A stretch of 64,000 nt of DNA, taken from Flavobacteriales bacterium (lineage in GTDB: Bacteria > Bacteroidota > Bacteroidia > Flavobacteriales_E > Vicingaceae). The stretch spans positions 80,410-144,409 of the forward strand of contig PALM01000017.1 of NCBI GenBank assembly GCA_002706365.1. The letters run 5' to 3'. Under the pieces are notes generated by a model. It was not told the DNA's origin, ran no database searches, and saw nothing but the letters and a program-made list of their open reading frames with translations. This document shows, piece by piece, positions 45,951-54,649 of the stretch (position 1 is the stretch's first letter; each line of letters starts with the position of its first letter). The position numbers were made by a program, and so were the translations under genes.

Positions 45951-45966
45951 TTTTCTTGGTTTTATA

Positions 45967-45996
45967 GTGTGACGGACAGTCTTCTGATAAGTTACA
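45967..45996 (-). promoter_or_regulatory. Putative ECF sigma promoter of beta-barrel gene
   Basis: The reverse strand has TGTAACTT (45989-45996), 14 bases, then CGTCACAC (45967-45974), and the ATG is 16 bases on. The same two eight-base blocks with the same spacing precede the ECF sigma gene. TGTAAC-N16-CGTC is a classic ECF -35/-10 layout. Confidence 0.8.
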
Positions 45997-46008
45997 ATGG
46001 TCCGCAAA

Positions 46009-47094
46009 TTATTTTTTTCTGAATTGTAGTTTTCCAATATTCAAGGCAAATTGAGCTTCCGACTCATCTTCTGCTTGCTCAAAATTCACCTTCTTATTGG
46101 TGATGTTCTCCACTTCTTGCTTCACTGATTCGGCAAGTGATCTATTCTTAAGTACATCTTTCTTGATCATGGTTCTAGCGTACTCTAAAGGTGTGAGCAC
46201 TTCTGTTTCTTCAGTCTCTTTCTCCTTCTCGCTTGAATCTTCAGCTGGTAGGTCTGCAACCTCTTCTGCATTTGAAATCTCTTCACTTTCAATAGGTGAT
46301 TTCTCACTTTGATCAATTCCCCCATCCAATTCGGCCATTGCTTTATTGTTTAATGGCTCTATCTCAATTGGGGCGGCTTTATCTTCATTCTCTTTGACTT
46401 GATCATCCTTCTTTTCTTCCATTGGGTCTTCTTCGACTTGAGCAAAGAAGTTATCTCCTCCAGTTTGGCTTAGTTGTGCTTTATTTGGTTCTTGACTTTC
46501 ATCTTCAGTAGTTTCTTTCTCATCTGAGATCACAAATGCAAAACCATTTGACTCCACCTCTACAGGACTTGGCTGATAACTGAATTCTCTTGGAGAGTAT
46601 GTGTTCTCTTTGGGTAAACCAAAGTAGATCATGAGCAGAATAGCCGCAGCAATTGAACTGATGGTAGTCCACAGCGGAATTACTCTACTCTCTTTCTTCA
46701 ATAGCTGATCTTTAAAGGGGTAAGCTATTTCCTCTGCTTGAAGTTTGGTTTTCTGATAATAGGCAAGCTCTTTTTGAGCATGATCATCCTCTTTAAGCAG
46801 AGCATTTAGAGATTCTTCTTCTTCAAAAGATAGATCACCCTCTACAGAACTTATCATCAAGTGATCCTTTTCAGTTAGGCCACTTCCCTCATTTCTGAGT
46901 AGTGCCGATTTAAATGAATTATCCAGTGAGAAGCTCTCTTCTTCTAATACTGGTAATTCCTCCAGATCAACTTCCAATTCCGGATGTTTCGCCAAAAATT
47001 GGATCAAGGCTTTTTCTTCGCCATAGCTAAGATTTCCCTCTGCTAAGTCGAGCAAATACGCTTCGTAGTTTTCTATATTGATCTTCTTCTCCAT
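46009..47094 (-). CDS. Membrane anti-sigma factor candidate
   Basis: This protein has 361 residues. The N-terminal cytoplasmic part has two similar segments, LLDLAEGNLSYGEEKAL (14-30) and ISSVEGDLSFEEEESL (81-96), the pattern of Bacteroidota anti-sigma domains without a zinc motif. One membrane helix (about 141-160) is followed by a periplasmic region (about 161-300) that is extremely acidic and low in complexity, then a basic C-terminal 45 residues. It lies eight bases after the sigma gene. A role holding the sigma factor is inferred from position and layout. Confidence 0.75.
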   Translation of the reverse strand: MEKKINIENYEAYLLDLAEGNLSYGEEKALIQFLAKHPELEVDLEELPVLEEESFSLDNSFKSALLRNEGSGLTEKDHLMISSVEGDLSFEEEESLNALLKEDDHAQKELAYYQKTKLQAEEIAYPFKDQLLKKESRVIPLWTTISSIAAAILLMIYFGLPKENTYSPREFSYQPSPVEVESNGFAFVISDEKETTEDESQEPNKAQLSQTGGDNFFAQVEEDPMEEKKDDQVKENEDKAAPIEIEPLNNKAMAELDGGIDQSEKSPIESEEISNAEEVADLPAEDSSEKEKETEETEVLTPLEYARTMIKKDVLKNRSLAESVKQEVENITNKKVNFEQAEDESEAQFALNIGKLQFRKK

Positions 47095-47102
47095 TCTTTC
47101 TT

Positions 47103-47588
47103 CTAAATCACTGTATCCACGCTAACTAAATAATCTTTCAAGGCCTTTCTAGCGCGGAAGATGTATACCTTAACCTGTGAGAGTGATAGTCCGGTAATCT
47201 CACCGATCTCTCCGTATTCATATCCTTCATAATCTCTCAGCATTACCACCGATCGTTGTATTTCCGATAGGCGCGATAAGGCTTCTTGAAGGATGTCTGA
47301 CAGATCTGTATACTGCTGACTGGCCTTTATAGAAGGTTCAGGAGCCTCTTCCCAATCACCTTGCTTTTTATCTTTTCTGATCTTGTCGATCATGGTGCGA
47401 TAAGCAGTGGTAAAGAGATAGGATTTGCCCTTTTCAAAGCTGATCTCCTCAACCTTCTTCCACATTTTCTCGAAGGAATCCTGCACAATATCCCTTGCTT
47501 TCTCCTCATCTCTTATATTCTTTAAGATGAAGCGATAGACGTTATCGGCGTAATCGCGCACTATGATATTGTACTCTTCTACCTTCAT
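47103..47588 (-). CDS. ECF-type RNA polymerase sigma factor
   Basis: This 161-residue protein has region 2 (about 10-70: YADNVYRFILKNI, DIVQDSFEKMW) and region 4 (about 103-155: LSEIQRSVVMLRDYEGYEYGEIGEITGLSLSQVKVYIFRARKAL) without regions 1 and 3, as in ECF factors. It is followed eight bases later by the membrane anti-sigma candidate. The promoter block TGTAACTT-N14-CGTCACAC lies 15 bases before the ATG, and is repeated before the beta-barrel gene, suggesting that it controls itself. Confidence 0.93.
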   Translation of the reverse strand: MKVEEYNIIVRDYADNVYRFILKNIRDEEKARDIVQDSFEKMWKKVEEISFEKGKSYLFTTAYRTMIDKIRKDKKQGDWEEAPEPSIKASQQYTDLSDILQEALSRLSEIQRSVVMLRDYEGYEYGEIGEITGLSLSQVKVYIFRARKALKDYLVSVDTVI

Positions 47589-47603
47589 GGCTCTCTTGTA
47601 GTG

Positions 47604-47633
47604 GTGTGACGAAGAAGTCTTCCGAAAGTTACA
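47604..47633 (-). promoter_or_regulatory. Putative autoregulatory ECF promoter
   Basis: The reverse strand has TGTAACTT (47626-47633), 14 bases, then CGTCACAC (47604-47611), 15 bases before the sigma ATG. Both blocks and spacing match those at 45967-45996. GAAGACT is also present in both spacers, shifted by one base. Confidence 0.8.
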
Positions 47634-47649
47634 GGGAAAAATTAAAATT

Positions 47650-47676
47650 TTTGCCCAATGCTAAATCGTACCTTTG
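47650..47676 (+). promoter_or_regulatory. Promoter of the pseudouridine synthase gene
   Basis: TACCTTTG (47669-47676), an exact -7 match, has a TTTG at 47650-47653, 15 bases before it (slightly short of the usual 17-23). It lies between the ATG at 47658 and the one at 47694, so the later ATG is the true start. Confidence 0.6.
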
Positions 47677-47693
47677 CCCACAAAGCATTCAGG

Positions 47694-48551
47694 ATGAATT
47701 CGGATCGAAATAAAGGAAGAAAAAATCGCCCAGACCAAAAGGGTAAGCCAAAGGGAAAATTTTCCAATGAGCGAAGAGGCAAGAACTTTAAAAAAGTTGG
47801 AAGGAAAACAGAGCCCAAAGCTGCTGATCCGTCGATTCGACTGAACAGATACCTTGCGAATGCCGGCCTTTGCAGTAGACGCGAAGCTGATGTGATCATC
47901 GCTTCCGGTGCGGTTAAGATCAACGACAAAGTGATTACAGAATTGGGTACCAAAGTAATGCCCGGTGATGTTGTACACTACGGTGGTGAAAAGATCAGTG
48001 GAGAAACCAAGCGCTATGTCTTGCTAAACAAGCCAAAAGATTACATCACCACTATGGATGATCCCCAAAAGCGCAGAACGGTAATGGATCTGGTAGGTAG
48101 AGCTTGTAAGGAGCGAATTTATCCAGTAGGTAGACTAGATAGAGCCACAAGTGGATTGTTGCTTTTTACAAACGACGGACATCTTGCTAAGCGTTTAACT
48201 CATCCGAGTAGTAAAGTGAGCAAGACCTACCATGTACATTTGGATAAGAAAGTGACCAAAGCGCATTTGATCCAGCTTGTTGAGGAAGTAAAATTGGAAG
48301 ATGGAAGTGCCAATGTAGATAAAGCCTTCTATCAAAATGATGGAGAAGATAAGAGCAAGATCGTTCTTGAATTGCATTCAGGAAGAAATAGGATTATCAG
48401 AAGAATGATGGAGGCTCTTGGCTATAAGGTTTTACGATTGGATCGCACAATCTTTGCCAGCCTCACCAAAAAGAATCTTCCAAGAGGGAAATACAGACAT
48501 CTCAGTGAAGCTGAAGTAGGTCTACTGCATAAAATCACTGGTTTAAAATAA
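47694..48551 (+). CDS. rluB: Ribosomal large-subunit pseudouridine synthase (RluB/RsuA type)
   Basis: This protein has 285 residues from ATG 47694 (an earlier in-frame ATG at 47658 lies upstream of the promoter element). A Lys/Arg/Gly-rich N-terminal tail (about 1-45) precedes an S4 RNA-binding domain (about 48-95, RLNRYLANAGLCSRREAD) and the catalytic domain with GRLDRATSGLL, where the Asp forms pseudouridine. It probably modifies 23S rRNA. RsuA-type enzymes are close relatives, so the target base is not certain. Confidence 0.9.
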   Translation: MNSDRNKGRKNRPDQKGKPKGKFSNERRGKNFKKVGRKTEPKAADPSIRLNRYLANAGLCSRREADVIIASGAVKINDKVITELGTKVMPGDVVHYGGEKISGETKRYVLLNKPKDYITTMDDPQKRRTVMDLVGRACKERIYPVGRLDRATSGLLLFTNDGHLAKRLTHPSSKVSKTYHVHLDKKVTKAHLIQLVEEVKLEDGSANVDKAFYQNDGEDKSKIVLELHSGRNRIIRRMMEALGYKVLRLDRTIFASLTKKNLPRGKYRHLSEAEVGLLHKITGLK

Positions 48552-48580
48552 TCCCGGAGCTTGCTTTTCGTTAATTGAAA

Positions 48581-51229
48581 ATGCGATACCTCAAAGCCAC
48601 ACTTCGCCTTCTGCTTATCCTTCTGCTGCTGATAGTAACTGCCCTAGGTATTTACTCTTACACTTCGGGAGATGAGATCAAGCGCTTCTTACTCAAAGAG
48701 ATCAACGAGCAGCTGTTAGTTCAAGCAGACGTAAAGGATGTGGAGATCAGTTTGCTTCAAAACTTTCCCAATTTATCTCTAATTCTTAAAGAAGTCAATG
48801 TTCATACGGCAGATCGAAGCATAATCAATGCGAAAGAGCTTCGCTTTAAGTTCAGCTTGCTCGACCTATTGGATCGAAATTTCGAACTACACAGCTTAGA
48901 GATCAAGAATGGTCACCTAGAACTTGTGGAAGATGCCAATGGGAACTTCTTTCCCAAGGTCTGGAATTCTGAATTGAAAGAAGAGGGAGCAGAGGATCTG
49001 AACTTTGAATTAAAGCTTAGAAAAGTGAGTTTGAGTAATATCAAACTTCATTATGCCGAAAATGATGCTTCAACAGAATTTAATCTATTGGTGCGCTCTG
49101 CTTGGGCGAAAGGCAAGTTCGGTCAAGACAATTATGAATTGGCTTGGAACTCTGAAATTGAAGATTTCGATTTTTACAAAAGTGGAAAAGCGGCTTTTGA
49201 AGATCAAATCTTAAGATTGGAATCCATCTGTTCGATCGATGAAAGAAATAAGAGACTATCTGTGGATATGCTCGAGATCGATTGGAGAGAACTTCGATTG
49301 AATGCTAAGGGAAGCCTAGATTATGCTGAAAAAGTAATTATTGAACTCAGCTTTGCTGATCGGGCTACAGCCATAGCTAATTATTATCCGCTTTTAGATC
49401 AAAAGCTAGCAAAAGAGCTGGATTCCCTCGATTTTAGCGCCAATTTGAAGATCGATGGAGAATTTAAAGGCGAGTTGGCTCCCAAATTTCATCCCTCACT
49501 CGACTTAGTCTATTCAATTGAAGGAGGTCAATTCATAAATGAAAAGATCGAGCTGAAATCGCTCTGGGCAAAGGGTAAATTTTCCAATCCCGACCTATCA
49601 AAATTCAGTGTTGGCGAATTCAAGGCAGACACAGTTCGCGCAAAACTTAATGGGATGGATCTGAATGGGAACCTAATCTGGTACACCAGCAATCGCTTTC
49701 CTATCACAGCCGCACTATCTCTTGAAGGAGAACTGAAGCAGTTGAATACCTTTATGGACAGCCTCCCAATTCGCTTTGAAGGTGGCAATTTTAAAGCTGA
49801 GTTCGAAGGATACTTAAAGTCTGAACAGTTAAAGGAATTCAAGCTAAAGGACTGGAAGTCTGAGGACAAGTCGCTCTACCTGCTCTTAAAAGATGCGGAA
49901 GTGTTCATATCAGATTCATTCCCAAATATTGAGTCGTTAAATGCTGAATTGGCCTTAGGCACCAATGATCTCTATGCAAAATCTATGAGCTTTGGAATTG
50001 ATGGCATGCATTTGAACTACGAAGGCCCAATTCTAAATCTAGTTTCATTTCTCGATGATGAAAACGAGCCCATCCTGATCAATGGTAAAGCAGAAAGTGA
50101 TGAGCTGAATATTGAAAAAGTGCTCGCGCTATTCAAGAGTGATGACGCTGAGAATGAAAGTAGAAAATATCAATTCAGGCTATACTTAGATAGCAGAATC
50201 AAGAAACTCAGCTATCAGAAACTAATAATGGAAGAGGTGAGTCTTTCTCTGAAGGCTAGCTCGGATCGTTGGGTGTTTGAAGACATTGCTTTAAAGACAT
50301 TGAATGGCGAGATCTATGGAGATTTGCTTTTTAGAGAAGAATCTAAGGGCTCTTGGTTAATGTACAATCGATCTGACTTCAGTTCAATTGACATCCATCA
50401 ACTTTTTGAAGTCTTTGACAACTTTGGCCAAGAAGAGATCAAAGCAGAAAATATATATGGTAAGGCTTCTGGAAACTTAGAGTTGGAATGCAAGATCATC
50501 AATGGAGAGATTGAAAAGAAAAGCTTGAAAGTCAATGGGTATTATGATATCGAGAATGGAAGGTTAGTCGATTATAAGTCGCTCTATCAATTGGCAAAAT
50601 ACATTGAGTTAGAAGAATTAAAGGAGATCAAATTCAGTCGACTACAAAATCAATTTCTCATTGAAAATGAGACGATCTCTCTGCCTCGTTTTTCCGTGAG
50701 ATCTTCTGCTATTGATCTTGAAGTTGAAGGTTCACACAGCTTTAGTAATCAGATCGATTATAAAATAAGTTTAAGACTTGCTCAAGTACTTGGCAAAAAG
50801 GTTAAGAAACCAAAGGAAAGTGAATTTGGCTACGTAGAGGATGATGGTTTGGGAAGGACAAAGTTGTTCTTGCGTATGAAAGGAGATATTTCGAACCCAA
50901 GCATAAGCTACGATAGTGAACAGCTTAAAGACCACTGGAAAGGCGAGGTGCAAAAGGAAAAGCAGACCATTAAAAGCATTCTAAAAGAAGAATTTGGACT
51001 CTTTAAAAAGGATAGCAGCTTAACAAAGCCAGGAACTAAAAAAAGCGAGAATCCACCCTTCCAAATTGAATGGGGTGAAGAAGAAGATCAGGGGTCTAAA
51101 CAAGACTCTACAGGCACTCAAAGAGGGAGTGAGGAAGAAAAGAAAGAGCGCAAAAAAGGGAAATTTGGGAAATTTATTGATAAAATTGCCAAACCGAACG
51201 AGGAAGAATACGTCATTCCAGAGGATTGA
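48581..51229 (+). CDS. AsmA-like/TamB-related large envelope protein
   Basis: This protein has 882 residues from ATG 48581 (a TTG two codons earlier is also open). One N-terminal helix (about 5-25) anchors a very long beta-rich periplasmic body of repeating strands, the pattern of AsmA-family bridge proteins thought to carry phospholipid to the outer membrane. FSLLDLLDRNFELHSLEIKNGHLEL near 90-114 and ISLRLAQVLGKKVKKPKES near 735 fit the AsmA family. The end (about 820-880) is acidic and Lys-rich. It is 29 bases after rluB and may be co-transcribed. Confidence 0.8.
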   Translation: MRYLKATLRLLLILLLLIVTALGIYSYTSGDEIKRFLLKEINEQLLVQADVKDVEISLLQNFPNLSLILKEVNVHTADRSIINAKELRFKFSLLDLLDRNFELHSLEIKNGHLELVEDANGNFFPKVWNSELKEEGAEDLNFELKLRKVSLSNIKLHYAENDASTEFNLLVRSAWAKGKFGQDNYELAWNSEIEDFDFYKSGKAAFEDQILRLESICSIDERNKRLSVDMLEIDWRELRLNAKGSLDYAEKVIIELSFADRATAIANYYPLLDQKLAKELDSLDFSANLKIDGEFKGELAPKFHPSLDLVYSIEGGQFINEKIELKSLWAKGKFSNPDLSKFSVGEFKADTVRAKLNGMDLNGNLIWYTSNRFPITAALSLEGELKQLNTFMDSLPIRFEGGNFKAEFEGYLKSEQLKEFKLKDWKSEDKSLYLLLKDAEVFISDSFPNIESLNAELALGTNDLYAKSMSFGIDGMHLNYEGPILNLVSFLDDENEPILINGKAESDELNIEKVLALFKSDDAENESRKYQFRLYLDSRIKKLSYQKLIMEEVSLSLKASSDRWVFEDIALKTLNGEIYGDLLFREESKGSWLMYNRSDFSSIDIHQLFEVFDNFGQEEIKAENIYGKASGNLELECKIINGEIEKKSLKVNGYYDIENGRLVDYKSLYQLAKYIELEELKEIKFSRLQNQFLIENETISLPRFSVRSSAIDLEVEGSHSFSNQIDYKISLRLAQVLGKKVKKPKESEFGYVEDDGLGRTKLFLRMKGDISNPSISYDSEQLKDHWKGEVQKEKQTIKSILKEEFGLFKKDSSLTKPGTKKSENPPFQIEWGEEEDQGSKQDSTGTQRGSEEEKKERKKGKFGKFIDKIAKPNEEEYVIPED

Positions 51230-51289
51230 CGAATTCATTAGCAACCATCAATAGCCAAGTATCGTCTTAGTAGAAATCAGGGAGGAGTT

Positions 51290-52837
51290 TTGAACATTTA
51301 TTCAAAAAAGCAGAGGTGGAAGTTTGTGCTGGCTACGATTGCCGCAATAATCGTATTCCTCTCCCTGTGGTATACCAATATTTTGGTGAGCCAAATTGCC
51401 GAAGAAGAGAAAAGCAAAGCTAAATCCTGGGCAGAAGCCATACAGAGAAAGGCTGAGTTGGTAAACTACACCCAGGAATTATTCAAGATCATTTCAGAAG
51501 AAGAGCGAAAGCGCGCTGAAATTTGGGCAGAAGCAAATCGAAGAGTTGTAGCTGCTCCAATTGATGAAGATCCAACCTTCTACACCAAGATCCTTTTTAG
51601 CAATAAGACAATCCCTATGATCCTCACGGATGAAAAGGGAAAGATCATCACCCATGCCAATCTCGATCCGAAAAGAAGTAAGGATAGCCTATACCTCAGA
51701 GAACAGCTTCAGCATATGAAAGACCTCAATGGGGCTGTTAAGATCCAGTATTACGAGAATCAGAATAATTACTTGTTCTACGACCGCTCAACGATCTTCT
51801 CCGACCTTAAAAAGGTTCTAGAAGAACAAATTGAATCGTTCAATGAAGACATCATTACCAATTCAGCATCCGCTCCGGTTATTTACACAAATTCCGATCA
51901 AGAGCTAATTGCCTTTGGGAACTTGGACTCTGCAAAGGTTCAAGATTCTACCTATCTGCAAGGCGTAATTGCTGAAATGAAAGAGACTAACAGTCCTCTT
52001 GAAGTGAATCTAGGTGATGGTGAAAAGCGTTACATCTACTATAACGACTCTCCTCTATTAGTGAAATTGAAGCTCTACCCGTTCATTCAATTGGGTGTGA
52101 TCGCACTATTCTTGTTGATCGCATACTATTTATTCAGTACTGCTAGAAATGCAGAACAGAATCAAGTGTGGGTGGGAATGGCAAAGGAAACTGCTCACCA
52201 ATTGGGAACTCCGCTTTCCTCCTTACTTGCTTGGATTGAAGTGTTAAAAGGCAAGAATGTCGACGATAAAACAATTTCCGAGATCAGCAGAGATCTTGGA
52301 AGGTTGGAAACCGTAACCGAGCGTTTTTCTAAGATTGGAGCTACTCCAAAATTAGAACAAGCAGATGTAAACAAAGTAGTGAAGAATACCCTGATCTATT
52401 TGAAATCTCGCTTATCCAAAAAAGTCAACTTCGAGCATACCACTTCCAATGGAGATGTGGTAATGGCGAGTATTAATGTGCCTCTTCTCGAATGGGTGTT
52501 GGAGAATATCATTAAGAATGCAGTTGATGCAATTAGCGGAGAAGGTAATATTAGCATTCACATCACTGATCAATCGCAATTCGTTTATATCGATATTACC
52601 GATGATGGTAAAGGGATTCCAAAAGGTGCTAGAAAAACGGTTTTCCAGCCTGGTTATACCACCAAACAAAGAGGATGGGGCTTAGGGCTATCTCTTGCCA
52701 AAAGAATAATTGAGAACTATCATTCCGGCAAGGTGTTCGTAAAGCAGTCGGAAATGGAAGAAGGCACTACTTTCAGAATAGTACTCAATAAAATGGTCCA
52801 AAATGGCCGGAATATACATTCATATTCCTTTTTGTAA
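51290..52837 (+). CDS. Membrane sensor histidine kinase (HQLGTP type)
   Basis: This 515-residue protein has one membrane helix near 12-32, a long extracytoplasmic sensor domain, a second helix (about 261-281), then the kinase core. The H-box reads KETAHQLGTPLSSLLAW (His about 302), a Bacteroidota variant, with LENIIKNAVDA and DDGKGIP as N and G1 boxes. It starts with TTG (NIYSKKQRWKF), four bases after GGAGG, one of few clear Shine-Dalgarno matches here. Its last 35 bases overlap hemW. No response regulator is near. Confidence 0.9.
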   Translation: MNIYSKKQRWKFVLATIAAIIVFLSLWYTNILVSQIAEEEKSKAKSWAEAIQRKAELVNYTQELFKIISEEERKRAEIWAEANRRVVAAPIDEDPTFYTKILFSNKTIPMILTDEKGKIITHANLDPKRSKDSLYLREQLQHMKDLNGAVKIQYYENQNNYLFYDRSTIFSDLKKVLEEQIESFNEDIITNSASAPVIYTNSDQELIAFGNLDSAKVQDSTYLQGVIAEMKETNSPLEVNLGDGEKRYIYYNDSPLLVKLKLYPFIQLGVIALFLLIAYYLFSTARNAEQNQVWVGMAKETAHQLGTPLSSLLAWIEVLKGKNVDDKTISEISRDLGRLETVTERFSKIGATPKLEQADVNKVVKNTLIYLKSRLSKKVNFEHTTSNGDVVMASINVPLLEWVLENIIKNAVDAISGEGNISIHITDQSQFVYIDITDDGKGIPKGARKTVFQPGYTTKQRGWGLGLSLAKRIIENYHSGKVFVKQSEMEEGTTFRIVLNKMVQNGRNIHSYSFL

Positions 52838-53927
52838 GCAGGCTTGCTCCTATTGCAACTTTCATTTTTCAACTACCGCCAAGCATAGAGAAGAAATTGT
52901 AGCTGCTATGCTTAAAGAGATAGAGCATAGAGCTGATTTCTTCAATGGGGAGGCTATCAAAAGTATTTATCTAGGTGGAGGAACCCCGTCTATTCTTAAT
53001 CAAGCCGAACTTTCTTCAATTTTCAAGCAATTGGAAAGTCACTTCAATCTCAATGATCTAAAAGAAGTGACTTTAGAGGCCAATCCAGACGACCTCAGCA
53101 AAGAAAAGCTTCGTGAGCTTAAAGAGTTGCCGATAAATCGATTGAGTATTGGTATCCAGTCCTTTCATCAGAAGGATCTCGACTTCATGAACCGCGCTCA
53201 TTCCGCCGAGGAGGGAATTGCAACTGTAAAGCGAGCTTTAGATATGGGATTCGAGAAATTGAGTCTCGACTTGATCTTTGGTATTCCAACTTCAACTACA
53301 GCCGACTGGGAGGCTAATTTAAGACAGATCTTTTCTTTGGATTTTGATCACTTATCCGCCTATGCGCTTACTCTTGAGGAAGGAACACTATTTCATCATC
53401 AAGTAAAAAGTGGGAAAGCAAAAGAAATCGAAGATCGGGAAGTCGCTGAGCAATACAACTTATTACAAGACTATATTAAAAATGAGAGTTGGGAACAATA
53501 CGAACTTTCAAACTATTGCAGAAATGAGCAATATGCCATTCATAACACTGCTTATTGGATGAATGAGAAGTATTTGGGTATTGGTCCGGCTGCTCATTCA
53601 TATGATGGCGCGAAAAGAAGGTGGAATCTGGCAAACAACCATCTTTACTATAAGCATATTCATGAAGGGAAGCAGTATTATGAAACTGAACAACTTAGTG
53701 AAATAGATCGATACCATGAGCTCTTGATCAGTCGATTAAGAACCAAATGGGGAATTCCAAAAACCTTCTTAGAAGAAACTTTTTCATCAAATATTCTTGA
53801 GCATTTTACGAATAAGCTTAGCAAGCTATCTGAGTATTTTGAAGAGAAAGACGACCGCTATCAGATAAAACGAGCATTCTGGTTTACATCAGACAATCTA
53901 TTGGAGCAATTGATGGTGGATAGTTGA
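52803..53927 (+). CDS. hemW: HemW-like radical SAM heme chaperone
   Basis: This 374-residue protein has the radical SAM cluster motif CKQACSYC at 11-18 (C-x3-C-x2-C), YLGGGTPSIL for SAM binding and a HemN-type C-terminal domain. HemW carries heme to respiratory enzymes and is not a true oxygen-independent coproporphyrinogen oxidase, from which it differs by lacking the fourth N-terminal Cys. The ATG lies within the last 35 bases of the kinase gene. It may serve the cytochrome oxidase encoded at the other end of the window. Confidence 0.92.
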   Translation: MAGIYIHIPFCKQACSYCNFHFSTTAKHREEIVAAMLKEIEHRADFFNGEAIKSIYLGGGTPSILNQAELSSIFKQLESHFNLNDLKEVTLEANPDDLSKEKLRELKELPINRLSIGIQSFHQKDLDFMNRAHSAEEGIATVKRALDMGFEKLSLDLIFGIPTSTTADWEANLRQIFSLDFDHLSAYALTLEEGTLFHHQVKSGKAKEIEDREVAEQYNLLQDYIKNESWEQYELSNYCRNEQYAIHNTAYWMNEKYLGIGPAAHSYDGAKRRWNLANNHLYYKHIHEGKQYYETEQLSEIDRYHELLISRLRTKWGIPKTFLEETFSSNILEHFTNKLSKLSEYFEEKDDRYQIKRAFWFTSDNLLEQLMVDS

Positions 53928-53976
53928 AAGATTTTATATTTTTATCCATATCAAATTACTCTAACCATTCTATCTC

Positions 53977-54585
53977 ATGTGTAAAAAGCTATTCTTCATT
54001 TCATTCTTATCCCTGCTTATCTTCTCACAAAACGACCTTAAGTCTCAAGAGGTTCATTTTGGATTTAAAGCTGGAATTAATCATGCTACTCTTTTCGGCG
54101 ATGATGATAAATACAATGACCCTGTTTTTGATTTTCATGGTGGATTGTATACGGAGATTAGTTTGATGAAGAAGTTTGCACTTCAAGGGGAATTACTTTA
54201 TAGCCGTCAAGGGACTGATATTGATAATGAAGGCCGAATTACCCTAAGCTACATTAGCATACCTATGCTTGCCAAATTGAAGTTTATTCGCGGCAAATTG
54301 GGTTTTTATGGTGGCCCACAGGTGAGTTATCTGCTCAACGCCGACTATGATTTTGATGGATTTGACGGTGATGCCAAAGATTTCTATAAAGATTTTGACA
54401 TTTCACTAGCTCTAGGAGCTGATTTTAATCTCACTAAATATCTAAGCGTAGGTGGTAGATATTTGTTTAGTATTCCATCAATTGGTGATGACTATAAAGA
54501 TGACTTTATAACTATTGATGCACCAGAAGTGAGAAATGGTGTGATTCAAGTATACCTTGGTTTCGTATTCCACAAAAAGAAATAA
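53977..54585 (+). CDS. Outer-membrane beta-barrel protein (PorT-like)
   Basis: This 202-residue protein has a signal peptide (about 1-22, SFLSLLIFSQNDLKSQ), then the pattern FGFKAGINHATLFGDD, LYTEISLMKKFALQGELLYSRQG, ISIPMLAKLKF, FYGGPQVSYLL, and a last strand IQVYLGFVFHKKK. This eight-strand barrel layout is common in Bacteroidota. There is no evidence for a specific function. A strong terminator follows. Confidence 0.85.
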   Translation: MCKKLFFISFLSLLIFSQNDLKSQEVHFGFKAGINHATLFGDDDKYNDPVFDFHGGLYTEISLMKKFALQGELLYSRQGTDIDNEGRITLSYISIPMLAKLKFIRGKLGFYGGPQVSYLLNADYDFDGFDGDAKDFYKDFDISLALGADFNLTKYLSVGGRYLFSIPSIGDDYKDDFITIDAPEVRNGVIQVYLGFVFHKKK

Positions 54586-54588
54586 AAA

Positions 54589-54625
54589 GAAAAGGCCGCT
54601 TCATTCGAAGCGGCCTTTTTATTTT
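54589..54625. terminator. Bidirectional terminator between barrel and HAAO genes
   Basis: A 12-base-pair stem, GC-rich (54591-54602 with 54607-54618), closes a four-base loop. It is flanked by A- and T-runs, so it can end both convergent genes. Confidence 0.92.
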
Positions 54626-54649
54626 AAGCGGTTATTGGTTTTCGCTTAA

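Noticed and set aside
45951..46037. Upstream extension of the beta-barrel gene to 46037
   Set aside because: It would place the start inside the anti-sigma gene and upstream of the ECF promoter, with a non-signal-like N-terminus before a perfect signal peptide.
52803..53927. Oxygen-independent coproporphyrinogen oxidase HemN
   Set aside because: The C-x3-C-x2-C motif without the extra Cys and the length of 374 residues fit HemW better.
53924..54166. Plus-strand 80-residue frame after hemW
   Set aside because: It overlaps the start of the beta-barrel gene in another frame, which has a clear signal peptide and barrel strands.
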